From assembly GCA_046351325.1 (NCBI GenBank), contig JAXLYR010000007.1, positions 310,001 to 374,000 on the forward strand: a stretch of 64,000 nucleotides of DNA, in the 5' to 3' direction. Below, one piece after another: positions 37,738-46,125 of the stretch. Every line of letters begins with the position of its first letter. Position 1 is the stretch's first letter. A program made the position numbers and the translations under genes. This stretch comes from Xiheicaenibacterium sp046351325. GTDB lineage: Bacteria; Myxococcota_A; Polyangia; Polyangiales; Polyangiaceae. Under the pieces are notes generated by a model. It did not search any database. It had not been told where the DNA came from and saw only the letters and a program-made list of their open reading frames with translations.

Positions 37738-39835
37738 TCAGTCGGGCGCGAGCGAGCGGAGCTCTTCGGTCGCGACGCTGTCGAGCTGAGCGAGCCGCGC
37801 GAGCGTGTCGCTCGTGGGCGGGACGTCGTGGACGGCGCGCGCTTCGATCTCGGCTGCGAGCCGCGCGACGGCGACCGCGCCGAACGTCGCGCAGTTGGCC
37901 TTGAGATCGTGCGCGGCGCGGCGCGCGCGCTTGGCGTCGCGCGTGGCAGCGGCCGCGTCGAGCTCCGCGCGCAGCTTCGCCACGCTGTTGAAGTAGTCGG
38001 TGATGAGCTCGCGGAGCTCACCCGGCTTGCAGATCGCCGCGAGCTCGCGGACGCGCGAAGTGTCGATGTGATGGGGCTGGTGGCGCGCGAGCATCGTGCG
38101 GAATCGCGCTGCGTGAACGGCCGCGCGAGGAAGTCGTCGACGCCCGCGGACCTCCCACCAGTACTCTTCGAGGACGTTGGCCGACACCATCACGATCTTC
38201 CGGCAGGCACCGTCGCGCGCACGGGATCTTCCGCGTCGCGGTCACGCCGTCGACGACAGGCATCTGCATGTCCATGAGCACGACATCGAACGGCGCGCGC
38301 TCGAGCATGTCGAGCGCCTCCACCGCCATCGGACGCAAGCTCCGGCGCTGGCCGAAGGCTCCTCGAGCATCGCGCCGATGGGCGCTGGTTGACCTTGCGT
38401 TGTCGTCGGCGACGAGGATCCGCATGTTGGGCAGCGCGCGGGCCTCGAGCTGCGCGAGCAGACGAGGGCGCGCCGCGCGCGAAGAGCGGCACAAGATCGG
38501 ACTCGTCGTGTGGCGCGCGGCAGCCGAAGTCGGAAGCGGAACGGGAGCCCTTGTTGGGCTCGCTCTCGACGCGGAGCGTGCCGCCCATGCGCGCTCGACG
38601 AGCGACTTGCTGATCACGAGCCCGAGCCCCGTACCGTATTTCCTCGCGTGCGAGTCGTCGCCCTTGAACGAACGGCTTGAAGAGCTTCTCGAGGTTCTCG
38701 GGCGAGATGCCGATGCCGGTAGTCGCGCACCTCGACGTGGAGCAGGTCGTTCTCCTCCTCGTAGGGCCGACCACGTCATCACAGTCCCTCGCGCGTGAAC
38801 TTCACCGCGTTGCCGACGAAGTTCGTGAGCACCTGTCGCACGCGCAGATCGATCGCCGAGCAGGAGGTCGGGAGGCTCACCGACCCAGCGCGCCTCGAGC
38901 ACGATCCGCGGCTTCGTCCTCGCGCGGGGCGGCCGCCTCGCTCGGCGGCAGCGAGGCTAGCGGGCTCGAGTCGCGTGAAGGGCGCGCGCGACCGCGAGCA
39001 CACCGTTCACGAGCTCGCGCAGCAGACGAGCTCGTCCAAGCTGAGGCGCCCGCCTCGAGCTTCGGCAGATCGAGCACGTCGTTCGTGAGCGTGCAGCGTG
39101 CGACCACGCTCGCGCGCGAGGTCGACGAGCTCGCGCTGGGCTGTCGAGCGCGGTCTTCGAGGAAACGCTCCATGATGCCCATCACCCCCGCGAGCGGGGT
39201 GCGGATCTCGTGGCTCATGTTCGCGAGGAACTGAGCCTTCGCGCGGGCCGCGGCGAGGGCCTCGTCGCGAGCGTCGCGCAGCGCCAGGCCTGCGCGCGGT
39301 TCTCTCGCTCTTTGTCGGCGATCCGCATCACCTGGGCGTTGTGCACGCGCCTCGTCGTGATCGAGAACGCCGCGAAGAGCGCGAGGAGCGCGAGCCGAAC
39401 GGGCAGGTAGTGCGCGGGGCTCGGGACGAACTCGGGCGGCAGCACGAGCACGTGCACGCTGAGATCGATGACGAGCATCGCGACGGCCGCGATGACGGAC
39501 CAACGCACGGTCGCCGCGATCCCGTCTCCGTGCGCGAGCACCGCCAAGAGCAGCAAGAACCAAGGGCTCAGCGCAGCGTGCGCTACGTGAAGGACACGAC
39601 GATGAGGTCCGCGAGGATGACGCCGAGCAAGGCCCCTTCGCGGACGCGCCCGCGCGCGAACCGTTGGCTGAGGAGGGCGACGAGCGCGAGCGCGACGAGG
39701 TGCACGACGCTCGCTCACCTGCCCGCGGGCCATGCTGAGCGCGATGAAGAAGACGAGCGCGACGACGACCGCGACCCGCGCAAGCGAGGCGCGGCGAAGG
39801 ACCTCGGGGTCTGCGTCGGTGCTGGGCTCGGTCAT
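37738..39835 (-). pseudogene. Frameshift-riddled membrane hybrid histidine kinase (TM - kinase - receiver - HPt)
   Basis: Start ATG 39835 (MTEPSTDADPEVLRRASLAR) overlaps the preceding receiver stop by ATGA. Membrane segments (RVAVVVALVFFIALSMARG, VVHLVALALVALLSQRFARG, SPWFLLLLAVLAHGDG) appear in alternating frames. The His box QFLANMSHEIRTPLAGVMG is in one frame, the N box QVLTNFVGNAVKFTREG in another, GIGISPENLEKLFKPF in a third, then KYGTGLGLVISKSLVER, a receiver (ILVADDN; VVLMDMQMPVVDG) and an HPt domain (RRAAHDLKANCATFGAVA, about 37800-37900). At least a dozen frame changes are needed, yet motifs are not eroded. Either assembly indels or very recent decay explains this; neighbouring genes are intact. 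Confidence 0.8.
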
Positions 39836-40186
39836 CCACGAGGCGACGCGAGCCCGAAGCCCGCGCTCCGCGACGTGCCTGCCTCCTCGAACAGCCTGCG
39901 GAGCTCGGTCGCCAAGGTCGCCGGAGAGAAGGGCTTCGAGACGACGCCGATCGCTCCGGGCACGCGCAGCGTGTCGTGCTCGCTCGCCTCCAGCGCGGTG
40001 AGGAAGACGACCCGCACGTCCTTGGTGCGCGGCCGCTCGGAGAGCGCGCGACAGAACAAGCGACCGTCCATGTCCGAGAGCTGCACGTCGACGAGGGCGA
40101 CGTCGGGCTGCCAGGCGGCCGCGATCTCGAGCCCGGACTCCCCCGTCTCCGCGATGCGCGCGCGGCGCCCGACCCGACCGGCTGAG
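39832..40186 (-). pseudogene. 5'-truncated receiver (response-regulator) remnant
   Basis: From just after the holB stop a frame reads ETGESGLEIAAAWQPD, then ALVDVQLSDMDGRLFCRAL, VVFLTALEASEHD and GVVSKPFSPATLATELRRLF, the second half of a receiver domain with its phospho-Asp, the Thr and the Lys-Pro. The first 30 or so residues, including the acidic pair that binds Mg, are missing, and no start codon of its own is seen. It ends at 39832, overlapping the kinase start by ATGA. It is either a deletion remnant or part of the same low-quality stretch as the kinase. Confidence 0.7.
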
Positions 40187-41227
40187 TCAAGCCTCGGCGA
40201 AGCGCGTCGCTGCGCGCGCGGCGCCGGTTCTACCGAGCGCGAGGACGAGGCGTCCGAGCGCCAACGTCGGCGCTGCGTTGGCCTGTTCGAAGTCGCGCAC
40301 GGCCGCGACCGTGGCCTCGTAGCCCTGCGCGAGCGCGTTGGCCGCAGCGGGGTCGCGCACGGCCGCGACGCGCGCGATCCGTGCGAGGTGCGCCGCCACA
40401 GCGAGTAGCTCGTCGCGCGCGCCGAGGCGATCGAGATCGCTGCTCTCCGCGAAGCGCGCCGCTGCGCCGGCGCTGCGGGTCAGCGCGGCCTCGAGCAGGC
40501 CTGTCACGAACGCGCGCCGTCGCTCGGCCTCGGTGTCGTTCGTGTGGGCGAGGGCGGCCTCGACGCTCCCGGCGCCGAGCTCGACAGCCTCATCGAGCCG
40601 CTCGGCAGCGACGCCGCGCTCCTCCAGGAGGCTGCGCATGACGTTCGACGCGAGCGGGCCGAACCGGACCGGCAACGTCCGCGAGCGGATCGTCGGCAGC
40701 AGTCGATCGGGCGCGCTCGTGAGGAGCACGAAGTGCGTGCCGGGGCGCGGCTCCTCGAGCGTCTTCAGCAGAGCGTTCGCGGCGGACGGGTTCATCTCCT
40801 CTGCGGCTCTGAAAATGAAGATGCGCGCGCGCGCCTCGAACGGCGCGAACGGAGCCTTCTCGAGCACGACCTTGCGGATCTGGTGGATCGAGATGTCCTT
40901 GCGCTCCTCGATCTTGCGGCCGCTGTCGTCCTTCAGGATCCCGTCGTAAAGACCTCGCTCGACGAGCACGACGTCGGGGTGGAGCGGCACGCAAGGCGAC
41001 TCCTCCGAGAAGGTCACGGCGCGCCGACACCCGCTGCAGGCTCCGCAGCCGAGCGCTGCGGGATCGCCCGTGCACACGAGCGCCTGCGCGAGCGCGAAGG
41101 CGACGAGCTCCTTGCCCACACCGCTCGGCCCCTCGAATCGATAAGCGTGATGCACGCGGCCGTCGCGAAGTGCGCGCTGCAGGCTCGCCACGGGCGCGTC
41201 CTGGCCGCGCACCTGCGCGAACGTCAT
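40187..41227 (-). CDS. holB: DNA polymerase III clamp-loader subunit delta'
   Basis: 346 aa AAA+ protein. The N-terminal FAQVRGQDAPVASLQRAL, the P-loop FEGPSGVGKELVAFALAQ, the zinc module with C-x-x-C spacing (LGCGACSGCRRAVTF), IHQIRKVVLEKAPF, the sensor AANALLKTLEEPRPGTHFVLL and SRTLPVRF are typical of delta'/DnaX-like subunits. P-loop-bearing, zinc-bearing delta' proteins are seen in this phylum. The ATG (41227) overlaps the obgE stop as ATGA. The frame is open upstream through the obgE repeat region, but that is a Glu/Lys/Ala shadow of the repeat. Confidence 0.92.
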   Translation of the reverse strand: MTFAQVRGQDAPVASLQRALRDGRVHHAYRFEGPSGVGKELVAFALAQALVCTGDPAALGCGACSGCRRAVTFSEESPCVPLHPDVVLVERGLYDGILKDDSGRKIEERKDISIHQIRKVVLEKAPFAPFEARARIFIFRAAEEMNPSAANALLKTLEEPRPGTHFVLLTSAPDRLLPTIRSRTLPVRFGPLASNVMRSLLEERGVAAERLDEAVELGAGSVEAALAHTNDTEAERRRAFVTGLLEAALTRSAGAAARFAESSDLDRLGARDELLAVAAHLARIARVAAVRDPAAANALAQGYEATVAAVRDFEQANAAPTLALGRLVLALGRTGAARAATRFAEA

Positions 41228-42576
41228 CGACGCCCTCGCTTCGGCGCGGGCTTCTTCTTGGGAGCGGGCTTCTTCTTCGGCGCGGGCTTCTTCTTCGGCG
41301 CAGCGCGCTTCGAAGCGGACTTCTTTTGAGCCCCAACCTTTTTCGCAGTCGCAGGCTTTTTCTTGGGAGCGGGCTTTTTCTTGGGAGCGGGCTTTTTCTT
41401 GGGAGCGGGCTTTTTCTTGGGAGCGGGCTTCGAAGCGGACTTCTTTTGAGCCCCAACCTTTTTCGCGGTCGCGGCCTTCTTCTTCGTCGTCGGCTTTTTC
41501 TTTGGGGTGGATACCGACTTTGCTGGCGCTCGCTTCTCGCGAGGTGGAGGCACCTCCACCGGCTCGCCCCGCACCGCGCGAAGCAGGCGGGCGCGCAGGT
41601 CGTCGAGCCCCTGATGGGTCGCCGCGCTCACGAGGAAGAGGCAAATCCCCAGGTCCGCGAAGCGCCGCGCGAGCGCGGGATAGGCCTCGGTGACCTCGGG
41701 CAAATCAGCCTTCGACATCGCGACGATCTCGGGGCGCGCCGCGAGCTCCTCGCTGAAGGCCGCGAGCTCGCGACGCAGGGCCTTGTAGTCCGCGATCGGA
41801 TCGCGCGCGGGATCGGGGTCGAGCGTCACGAGGTGCAGGAGCACGCGCGTGCGCTCGACGTGCTTCAGGAACTCGATGCCGAGCCCGACGCCCTCGCTCG
41901 CGCCTGGGATGAGCCCAGGGATGTCGGCGATGACGAAGCTCGCGCCGCCGAGTCGCGGGCCGCCGCCGACGTCGACCACACCGAGCGTCGGCACGAGCGT
42001 GGTGAAGGGGTAATCGGCGATCGCGGGCCGCGCTGCGCTGAGCGCGGCGACCATCGTGCTCTTGCCGACGTTGGGAAAACCCAGGAGCCCGACGTCCGCC
42101 ATGACCTTGAGCTCGAGGCGCAGGTTGCGTGTCTCGCCTGGCTCACCCTTCTCGGCGCGGCGCGGAGCGCGGTCGAATGGCGTCGCGAAGTGGATGTTGC
42201 CGCGCCCGCCTTTGCCACCCTTCGCGATGATGAGGCGCTGCTGGTGCTCCGTCACGTCGGCGACGAGCGAGCCCGTGTCCTCGTCGAAGATCTGCGTACC
42301 GAGTGGCACGCGCACGAGGCGGTCTTTCCCAGCGCGGCCGTAGCAGTCGCTGCCCTGCCCGTGCTCGCCGCGCTCGGCGGCGATGGTGCGCTCATAGACG
42401 ACGTCTTGGAGCGACGAGAGTCCCTCGTCGCCCTCGATGATCACGTCGCCGCCGCGACCTCCATCACCCCCCGAGGGGCCACCAAAAGGGATGAACTTCT
42501 CGCGCCGAAAGGCGACGACGCCGTTGCCGCCATCGCCTGCAACGGCACGAATTCGGCAATGATCGACGAATCGCAC
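41224..42576 (-). CDS. obgE: Obg GTPase with histone-H1-like C-terminal tail
   Basis: 450 aa. The Gly-rich Obg fold spans residues 1-158 (RIRAVAGDGGNGVVAFRREK, then PSGGDGGRGGDVI). The GTPase domain has G1 GFPNVGKST, the switch region DYPFTTLVPTLGVV, G3 IADIPGLIPGA, G4 MSKADLP (instead of NKxD) and G5 VSAAT. Obg proteins act in 50S ribosome assembly and stress response. The normal Obg C-terminal domain is absent; instead about 100 residues (350-450) are Lys/Pro/Ala repeats, PKKKPA units around two copies of TAKKVGAQKKSASK, ending KRGRR, like histone H1 tails. The His/Lys content should bind nucleic acid. The tail is encoded by direct DNA repeats. Confidence 0.93.
   Translation of the reverse strand: MRFVDHCRIRAVAGDGGNGVVAFRREKFIPFGGPSGGDGGRGGDVIIEGDEGLSSLQDVVYERTIAAERGEHGQGSDCYGRAGKDRLVRVPLGTQIFDEDTGSLVADVTEHQQRLIIAKGGKGGRGNIHFATPFDRAPRRAEKGEPGETRNLRLELKVMADVGLLGFPNVGKSTMVAALSAARPAIADYPFTTLVPTLGVVDVGGGPRLGGASFVIADIPGLIPGASEGVGLGIEFLKHVERTRVLLHLVTLDPDPARDPIADYKALRRELAAFSEELAARPEIVAMSKADLPEVTEAYPALARRFADLGICLFLVSAATHQGLDDLRARLLRAVRGEPVEVPPPREKRAPAKSVSTPKKKPTTKKKAATAKKVGAQKKSASKPAPKKKPAPKKKPAPKKKPAPKKKPATAKKVGAQKKSASKRAAPKKKPAPKKKPAPKKKPAPKRGRR
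41308..41466. repeat. 120-bp spaced direct repeats and 18-bp tandem repeats in the obgE tail
   Basis: A near-identical 38-base segment starting CTTCGAAGCGGACTTCTTTT occurs at 41308 and again at 41428, exactly 120 bases apart. Between them, about 41355-41427, lie four copies of an 18-bp unit (CTTTTTCTTGGGAGCGGG), each encoding PAPKKK on the minus strand. The array looks like a recent internal duplication and could vary in length between strains. Confidence 0.85.
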
Positions 42577-42623
42577 GGCGCGCCTTCTAACACGTCTCGA
42601 AGGAGGCTCGCGACGAAGCTAAC

Positions 42624-44147
42624 GTGGTGCGGACCTTGGCTGCGCGCATTCTTCTTCTCGACGACAACCGCGAGCTCTCGGAGAACATCCGCGACGTCCT
42701 CGAGCGCTCCGACGACCTCCGACAGAGCGGCCGCGTGGAGGTCGTCATCGCGCACGACGCCGCGAGCGGCTTGAGCCTCGCGCGCGCGCGCCCGTTCGAC
42801 GTGGCCATCGTGGACGTGAAGCTCCCCGATGCGTACGGCGTCGATCTCGTCGGGCCGCTGCACGCCGTCATGCCTCACGGCGAGGTCGTGTTGCTCACCG
42901 GGAACGCGACCGTCGAGAGCGCGATCTCGGCGCTGCGCGCTGGCGCCGGCGCGTTCGTCCTGAAGAGCTTCCGCCCCGAAGAGCTCGTTGCGATCGTCCA
43001 GCAAGCGCTGCTGAAGGTCCGCTTGCGGCGCGAGCGCGAGATGTTCGAGCGCCGCTACGACGCGCTGATGAACGCCGTCGAGGTGTTCATCGTCGGCCTC
43101 GACCCGCAGGGGCGCGTCGTCTTCTTCAACGCGAAGCTCGGCGATGCCCTCGGTACGAAGGAGACCCAAGCGCGGGGCACTCGCTTCTCGAGCAGCTGGA
43201 TCGACGAGCCCGATCAGCGTCGCTTCGACGCCGCGATCGGCGAGGTCATGAGCGGCGCGGGCTCGCAGGAGCTCGAGGTCGGGGTCCTCGATCGCGACGG
43301 CGTCGCACGGCGAGTCCTCTGGCGACTCTCCGGCGTCACCGAGGAGAGCTCGGAGGGGGTCGACCACGTCTACGGCATGGGCGTCGACGTCACCGAGCGC
43401 CGAGTGCTCGAGCGGCGCGCGGCTGCCGCCGAGGCGCTCAACGCGATGGCGCCGCTCGCGCTCGGGCTCGCGCACGAGATCCGCAATCCGCTCAACGCTG
43501 CGGTGCTCGAGCTTCACCTGCTTGGGCGCGCCATCGATCGGATCGACGACGCCAAGATCCAGGGGCCGATGCGACGCCGCGTCGAGGTCGTCGTGGGCGA
43601 GGTTCGACGGCTGGAACGGCTCCTCACCGAGTTCCTCGAGCTCGCCCGTCCCCGCGCACCGCAACGCGAGCCCGTGGATCTCGACCGGGTCGTATCGGAG
43701 GTCCTCGACCTCGAGATGGAGGCGATGTCGCGCTCCAACGTGACGCTCGCGCTCGACGTCGCCCGCAGCGCCACGGTCGCTGGCGACACCGAGAAGCTCA
43801 AGCAGGTCGTGTTGAACCTCGTGGTGAACGCGCTCGACGCGATGCCCGACGGGGGCACGCTCACCGCGCGCGTCACCATGACCACGAGCCACGTCGTCTT
43901 CACCTTGTCGGACACCGGCAAGGGAATCGACCCGAAGATCGTCGCCGAGGTGTTCGACCCCTTCTTCACGACGAAGCCCGCCGGAACAGGGTTGGGTCTC
44001 GCGATCGTTCGCAAGATCGTCGAGCACCACAACGGCGCGGTGAAGCTCTCCTCGCGGCCGACCGAAGGCACGACCGTCGAGGTCAGCCTACCTCGGGCCG
44101 ACCCGGCGGCGCTGCGCGCGACCCCCCGCGGCAGCGTGTTGCGTTGA
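42624..44147 (+). CDS. Receiver-PAS-histidine kinase (NtrB-like core)
   Basis: 507 aa starting GTG-GTG. An N-terminal receiver (ARILLLDDNRELSENIRDVL; phospho-Asp in VAIVDVKLPDAYG; Thr in VVLLTGNATVESA; Lys in FVLKSFRPEELV) is followed by a PAS domain (about 150-265) and a kinase core: the NtrB-type His box LALGLAHEIRNPLNAAVLELHLL, N box QVVLNLVVNALDAMPDGG, G boxes LSDTGKGIDPKIVAEVFDPFFT and GTGLGLAIVRKIVEHH. The receiver at the front means it takes phosphate from another kinase or feeds back on itself. No DNA-binding partner is next to it. It is divergent from obgE with 47 bases between starts. Confidence 0.92.
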   Translation: MVRTLAARILLLDDNRELSENIRDVLERSDDLRQSGRVEVVIAHDAASGLSLARARPFDVAIVDVKLPDAYGVDLVGPLHAVMPHGEVVLLTGNATVESAISALRAGAGAFVLKSFRPEELVAIVQQALLKVRLRREREMFERRYDALMNAVEVFIVGLDPQGRVVFFNAKLGDALGTKETQARGTRFSSSWIDEPDQRRFDAAIGEVMSGAGSQELEVGVLDRDGVARRVLWRLSGVTEESSEGVDHVYGMGVDVTERRVLERRAAAAEALNAMAPLALGLAHEIRNPLNAAVLELHLLGRAIDRIDDAKIQGPMRRRVEVVVGEVRRLERLLTEFLELARPRAPQREPVDLDRVVSEVLDLEMEAMSRSNVTLALDVARSATVAGDTEKLKQVVLNLVVNALDAMPDGGTLTARVTMTTSHVVFTLSDTGKGIDPKIVAEVFDPFFTTKPAGTGLGLAIVRKIVEHHNGAVKLSSRPTEGTTVEVSLPRADPAALRATPRGSVLR

Positions 44148-44155
44148 TGTCGTGA

Positions 44156-44881
44156 TCAGCCGACGAGACGCGAAGGCGGCTTCAACGGCAGGCCGGGCTT
44201 CGACCCGGGAGCCGACGGAATGGCCTTCGGGATGAGCTCGCCCTCGAGCGCCGACATGGCAGCGAACACGCGCTCCATGCCGTAGTCGAGCGCCGCTTCC
44301 TTCTGAAAGACGGTGGGGAGCCGGACGAGCCGCATGCAGGTCATCTTGCCGAGGTCGATCTCGCGCTCGAGGAAGGCCTCGAAAGAACCGTAACCCTTCG
44401 CCTGGAAGAGCTCGCGGAGCTGGATATCGCCGAGCAGCTGCCCGATCTCGTAGAAGCCCTTGTCGAGCCGCTTGCGGAGCGTGCGGATCTTCTGGGTCTG
44501 GTTGTGGAGATCAGCGATCTTTTGCTTGATCTCTTCGGCGCCGCTCGGCGTCCGGATCGTGGCGCGAGCGCTGCCCGGGGGGGCCGGCTCGGCGGCACGG
44601 GCACGAGCCTCGGCGGCGTGCTTTGCGGCGTGCCGGGCAGCCCAGGGGGCGGCACCACGGAGGCCGAGCTTGCGCTTCGGGTTGAGCGGCGGCGGCGCGG
44701 AGCTGCCGGAGCCCTCTCCGTCGCCCTTGCCACGCTTCCCCGAGCCCGCCGACTTCGGCGCCTTGGCGCCTGCGCCCTTGCCACCCTTCGAAGGGGCCTT
44801 CGCGGCTTTGGCCGGCGCGCTCTTCGAGGACTTCTTGGCGGGCGACTTCTTCGCGTCTTTGCCTGACTTCGCCTTCGACAT
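44156..44881 (-). CDS. Lys/Ala-rich protein with H1-like N-terminus
   Basis: 241 aa from ATG 44881 (MSKAKSGKDAKKSPAKKSSK). Residues 1-75 are Lys/Ala/Pro/Ser/Gly-rich, with AKKS and APAKAAK motifs like eukaryotic histone H1 tails and bacterial H1-like proteins. A helical region follows (about 120-215: IKQKIADLHNQTQKIRTLRKRLDKG, then ELFQAKGYGSFEAFLEREIDLGKMTCMRLVRL), whose last part resembles a DNA-binding helical bundle. It may be a nucleoid protein or a regulator; no family was recognised with certainty. An upstream in-frame ATG at 44947 was rejected because the basic tail begins at 44881. Confidence 0.7.
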   Translation of the reverse strand: MSKAKSGKDAKKSPAKKSSKSAPAKAAKAPSKGGKGAGAKAPKSAGSGKRGKGDGEGSGSSAPPPLNPKRKLGLRGAAPWAARHAAKHAAEARARAAEPAPPGSARATIRTPSGAEEIKQKIADLHNQTQKIRTLRKRLDKGFYEIGQLLGDIQLRELFQAKGYGSFEAFLEREIDLGKMTCMRLVRLPTVFQKEAALDYGMERVFAAMSALEGELIPKAIPSAPGSKPGLPLKPPSRLVG

Positions 44882-45035
44882 GATTTCTCCGAGCATCTCT
44901 GGCAAGAGCCGGCCAGCGCGTCTAAAAACCCGGTGGCTCCTTACCAAATTTGGGTGCTGTTCGTCTAGTCCATCGTAGCGCCGCGGCCTTCACGGTGCTT
45001 TGCGACCTCGCTCGGCTCTTTGCTAGAACGGGTCG

Positions 45036-46109
45036 ATGAGCGACCCCACGCAGAGCGCGAACGCCCCGGCCACCGAGCGTGGAGGCGGCCGCATCGCCGT
45101 CGTGGTCAACGGCAACGCGAAGAGCGTCAGCGACGAGGTCATCGAGACCCTCGATCAGCTGCTCGACGGCGGCGACCTGTTCGTGTCGCGTCGCATCGAG
45201 GACAGCGAGGCCATCGCGAGAACCCTCCTCGACCGCGGGTACAGCACCATCCTCACAGGGGGAGGGGACGGCACGTTCACCGTCGTCGTCACCGCGGTCG
45301 TTCGAGAGGCTCGGCGGCGCGGACTGCCACTGCCGCGCTTCGGGCTCCTGCGCTTGGGCACGGGCAACTCGCTCGCGTGGGTGCTCGGCGCGAGCCGCAC
45401 GGGGGGCGGCGCTCGGGGTGCACGCGCCCTCTCGGCGGACATCGCACGCCTGCGGGCCGACGCGGGCAGTCGTCCGCTGCCCCTCGTCGAAGTCGAGGGG
45501 ATGATCTCGCCCTTCTGTGGCTTCGGCATCGATGCGAACGTGCTCCACGACTACACGGTCACTCGTCGCGCCCTGTCGGTCGGGCCCTTTCGTCGCGGGG
45601 CACCCGGGCTCTTCAGCTACACGGTGGCGGCCACGACCCGCACGATCCCTGGCTACTTGCTGAAGCCGACGCCCCACTGCCGCGTCGTCAACCGCGGGGG
45701 GCTTGCGTATCGCATCGCTCGCAACGGCGGCGCGGCGGGCCCGCCGTTCGAGGCAGGGATGGTGCTCTACGAAGGCCCGGCGACGATCGCGTCGCTGTCG
45801 ACCATCCCGTACTACGGCTTCGGCTTCCGCATGTTCCCGTTCGCCGAGGATCGACCTGGAAAAATGCAGCTGCGCGTGTCGACGATCTCCAGCGTCTCGT
45901 TCGTGAAGCACCTCGGCGAGATCTGGAAGGGCACCCATTACGACCCCTCCGAGCTCTTCGATTTTCACGTCGACGATGTGGAGATCGCCTTCGATCCGCC
46001 GACGAACTTCCAGATCGGTGGGGACATCATGGGCGAGCGCACCACGGTGCGCGCTCACATCACCGACCCCGTCCCCGTCGTCGATTTCTACGCTCCACCC
46101 CGCGGGTGA
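45036..46109 (+). CDS. Diacylglycerol/lipid kinase-like protein
   Basis: 357 aa with the DAGK catalytic N-terminal domain: RIAVVVNGNAKSVSDEV, the ATP motif TILTGGGDGTFTVVV, and FGLLRLGTGNSLAWVLGA (the GTxND-like loop with N-S instead of N-D). The C-terminal half is the beta-sandwich of lipid kinases. It should phosphorylate a lipid such as diacylglycerol, or be a homologue of YegS. There is no signal peptide. It is divergent from the H1-like gene. The Ser in GTGNS is an unusual replacement. Confidence 0.85.
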   Translation: MSDPTQSANAPATERGGGRIAVVVNGNAKSVSDEVIETLDQLLDGGDLFVSRRIEDSEAIARTLLDRGYSTILTGGGDGTFTVVVTAVVREARRRGLPLPRFGLLRLGTGNSLAWVLGASRTGGGARGARALSADIARLRADAGSRPLPLVEVEGMISPFCGFGIDANVLHDYTVTRRALSVGPFRRGAPGLFSYTVAATTRTIPGYLLKPTPHCRVVNRGGLAYRIARNGGAAGPPFEAGMVLYEGPATIASLSTIPYYGFGFRMFPFAEDRPGKMQLRVSTISSVSFVKHLGEIWKGTHYDPSELFDFHVDDVEIAFDPPTNFQIGGDIMGERTTVRAHITDPVPVVDFYAPPRG

Positions 46110-46125
46110 GGCCGAGGGACGAGCG

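Noticed and set aside
41228..41644. Longer holB start through the Lys/Glu-rich repeat
   Set aside because: The extra residues are a frame-shifted reading of the obgE repeat; holB starts at the ATGA overlap.
41170..42774. Long plus-strand frame (about 534 codons) opposite obgE and holB
   Set aside because: Antisense shadow of the Obg fold and its repeats; the Leu/Gly/Phe repeats in it are simply the reverse of the PKKK repeat.
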